DNA of 7,454 nt from Limnohabitans sp. (GTDB taxonomy: Bacteria; Planctomycetota; Phycisphaerae; Phycisphaerales; SM1A02). This document shows, one piece after another, positions 6,612-7,454 of this stretch (its first letter is position 1; each line of letters begins with the position of its first letter). Location of the stretch: the NCBI GenBank assembly GCA_030054275.1, contig JASGCF010000163.1, positions 1-7,454 of the forward strand, written 5' to 3'. Below the pieces are notes generated by a model, which worked only from the letters and a program-made list of their open reading frames with translations, was not told the origin of the DNA and did not search any database. Position numbers and translations under genes: made by a program.

Positions 6612-6686
6612 AAGCACTCGAGCGCCACGCAACGCGCGGCGTTGACCATCCAGACGATCACGACGATCACGATTCTCAAGAACCTG

Positions 6687-6691
6687 AAGGA
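6687..6691 (+). promoter_or_regulatory. Probable rpsU Shine-Dalgarno site
   Basis: AAGGA is the only purine-rich match upstream of the ATG at 6704, but the 12-base spacing is longer than usual. Initiation may be weak or depend on leader structure. Confidence 0.4.
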
Positions 6692-6703
6692 TAAGAACTT
6701 CCA

Positions 6704-6985
6704 ATGGCGATCCGTATCAAGGCACGTAGTGGCGAGTCCGTCGAGCAGATGCTCCGTCGTTTCAAGAAGCTCTGCGAGAAGGAAGGCTTGACCAAGGATG
6801 TCAAGAAGAAGCAGAACTACGAGAAGCCATCAGAGCGGAAGCGCCGTGATGCGCGTCGTCACGAGCCGCGTCCGGTTCGTCCAGGCTCTGATCGTCAGGG
6901 CGGCTCGCGGGCTCCAGGCAAGCGCGACGCGAAGGGTCCTCGTGGTTCTCGTTCGTCGGGCGGCGGCAGCGGCGGCGGCTTCTAA
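6704..6985 (+). CDS. rpsU: 30S ribosomal protein bS21 with Gly/Arg-rich tail
   Basis: This 93-residue protein is bS21, a small-subunit platform protein near the 3' end of 16S rRNA that assists initiation. The core at 1-52 carries the family pattern: a short N-terminal strand (IRIKAR), the helix with LRRFKKLCEK at 17-26, and the NYEKPSERKRR block at 38-48 leading into a basic helix. E. coli bS21 has 71 residues and ends soon after this helix. Here residues 53-93 form an extra low-complexity tail rich in Arg, Gly, Ser and Pro, ending GGGSGGGF. The tail is in frame with a normal TAA stop and looks genuine. Arg and Lys codons such as CGT and AAG are prominent, as in highly expressed genes. The gene is probably transcribed from its own promoter upstream; rsfS follows 226 bases downstream. 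Confidence 0.95.
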   Translation: MAIRIKARSGESVEQMLRRFKKLCEKEGLTKDVKKKQNYEKPSERKRRDARRHEPRPVRPGSDRQGGSRAPGKRDAKGPRGSRSSGGGSGGGF

Positions 6986-7011
6986 GCCAGTTCCTTCGCG
7001 GCCACGGGCTT

Positions 7012-7033
7012 CCTTCTCGCGTCCTTCTCGCGT
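7012..7033 (+). repeat. 11-base tandem repeat after rpsU
   Basis: Two perfect adjacent copies of CCTTCTCGCGT are followed by TTT, and a shorter related copy (CCTTCGCG) lies at 6993-7000. The two CGCG cores could form a 4-base-pair stem before TTTT, a poor terminator at best. Confidence 0.6.
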
Positions 7034-7105
7034 TTTGCTGTCTGTTTCTCTGCCAGTGCGAAGACACCGGTGCCTCAACGCGCACGCCGCGAAGTAGTGA
7101 CTGCG

Positions 7106-7164
7106 CCAAGGTCTATCTACCTTGGTCTATCTCCCGAGGTCTATCTACCTTGGTCTAACTCCCT
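7106..7164 (+). repeat. Tandem 14/28-base repeats forming two hairpins
   Basis: Two 28-base units (7109-7136 and 7137-7164) differ at only three positions, and each splits into two related 14-base halves around GGTCTATCT or GGTCTAACT. The unit starts lie within inverted repeats: CCAAGGT/ACCTTGG (7106-7112 with 7119-7125) and CCGAGGT/ACCTTGG (7134-7140 with 7147-7153), both with loop CTATCT. The second stem keeps pairing through one G-U. It lies 48 bases before rsfS. It may be an operator, an RNA element or a simple repeat. Confidence 0.8.
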
Positions 7165-7211
7165 TGCGCGGTTGGCGCGCGCGTGCTTCGCCAATTTGGG
7201 CTTCCTTACCT

Positions 7212-7454
7212 ATGCGATCACGCTCAACGGCAGATCCTGAATCAACTCGCCAGTTCGCGATCGATATTGCGCGCACGCTTTCGGATTCGAAGTGTTCCGA
7301 TGTCGTGCTGCTTGATGTTCGTGGTCGCAGCCAAGTCTGCGACTATGTCGTCATCGGTTCCGGCACCAGCCAGCGGCAGATGCGCGGTGCAGCCCAAGAC
7401 ATCGAAGATCTCGCTCGATCAGCCGGGCGACCAGATCGTTCGCCTGCGGCGGAG
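7212..7454 (+). CDS. rsfS: Ribosome silencing factor RsfS, 3' end outside window
   Basis: The 81 visible codons match the N-terminal part of RsfS (YbeB/Iojap, DUF143). This protein binds uL14 on the 50S subunit, blocks 30S joining and lowers translation in starved or stationary cells. The segment with SDVVLLDVRGRSQVCDYVVIG (about 29-49) is the family's first beta strands, followed by SGTSQRQMRGAAQDIEDL, the characteristic serine/threonine turn and helix. ATG 7212 starts about 14 residues before the first conserved helix, as usual. There is no clear Shine-Dalgarno sequence. The last ten codons (GRPDRSPAAE) do not look like the family, whereas the frame reached by removing one base near 7425-7427 reads GDQIVRLRR, which fits better. 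The gene may be frameshifted, or the base may be a sequencing error. The remainder of the gene lies beyond the window. Confidence 0.88.
   Translation, partial: MRSRSTADPESTRQFAIDIARTLSDSKCSDVVLLDVRGRSQVCDYVVIGSGTSQRQMRGAAQDIEDLARSAGRPDRSPAAE

Larger units (their letters stand above)
6338..6703. other. Divergent intergenic region between the NYN gene and rpsU
   Basis: These 366 bases hold no convincing gene. The left half (6338-6514) should contain the promoter of the minus-strand NYN-pdxH pair, but I could not assign one; it also has a small GC-rich inverted repeat at 6471-6485. The right half contains a candidate rpsU promoter, a long hairpin, a second short hairpin (6630-6644, six base pairs with a 3-base loop) and a 9-base direct repeat GACGATCAC at 6653-6661 and 6662-6670. 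Confidence 0.7.

Noticed and set aside
6642..6670. Second TTGACC hexamer as another rpsU promoter
   Set aside because: No acceptable -10 follows at 15-19 bases, and the hexamer overlaps the short hairpin at 6630-6644.
7065..7072. Palindrome CACCGGTG as an operator
   Set aside because: A single 8-base palindrome is expected by chance in GC-rich DNA, and it has no second copy or extended symmetry.
7109..7164. The tandem repeats as a CRISPR array
   Set aside because: The units are directly adjacent without spacers and no cas genes are nearby.

Overview
The window is moderately GC-rich, densely packed bacterial chromosome. Two unrecognised genes at the left, the bS21 tail and the overall sequence style suggest a planctomycete, perhaps of the Phycisphaerae. 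That is an inference from sequence style only; no rRNA or phylogenetic marker was tested. There are no tRNA or rRNA genes, transposases, phage genes or CRISPR arrays.

Layout. Positions 1-1456 (+) carry two unrecognised genes with a 4-base ATGA overlap: a helical protein cut by the window edge and a membrane-anchored or exported protein. Positions 1502-4859 (+) form a likely operon: a cystathionine beta-synthase with paired CBS domains, a cystathionine gamma-lyase/gamma-synthase type PLP enzyme, and an RsmJ-type 16S rRNA methyltransferase whose GTG start overlaps the preceding stop. Positions 4872-6337 (-) hold a convergent pair, a YacP-like NYN-domain protein followed by pyridoxamine 5'-phosphate oxidase (pdxH). 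Positions 6338-6703 are a 366-base divergent intergenic region with a candidate promoter and a strong long hairpin in the leader of rpsU. Then come rpsU (6704-6985, bS21 with a Gly/Arg-rich tail), a 226-base gap with tandem 14/28-base repeats that form hairpins, and the start of rsfS (7212 to the window edge).

How the genes fit together. The first two enzymes of the middle operon together would convert homocysteine and serine through cystathionine to cysteine (reverse transsulfuration). Both need PLP, which the neighbouring PdxH makes. The rest has a ribosome theme: RsmJ modifies 16S rRNA, bS21 sits on the 30S platform near the 16S 3' end, and RsfS blocks subunit joining.

Most of the window is ordinary housekeeping DNA. 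The parts most worth a second look are the non-coding ones: the rpsU leader hairpin at 6564-6611 and the repeated hairpins at 7106-7164. The bS21 tail and an RsmJ gene outside its usual host group come next. I saw no clear sign of a new multi-gene system.
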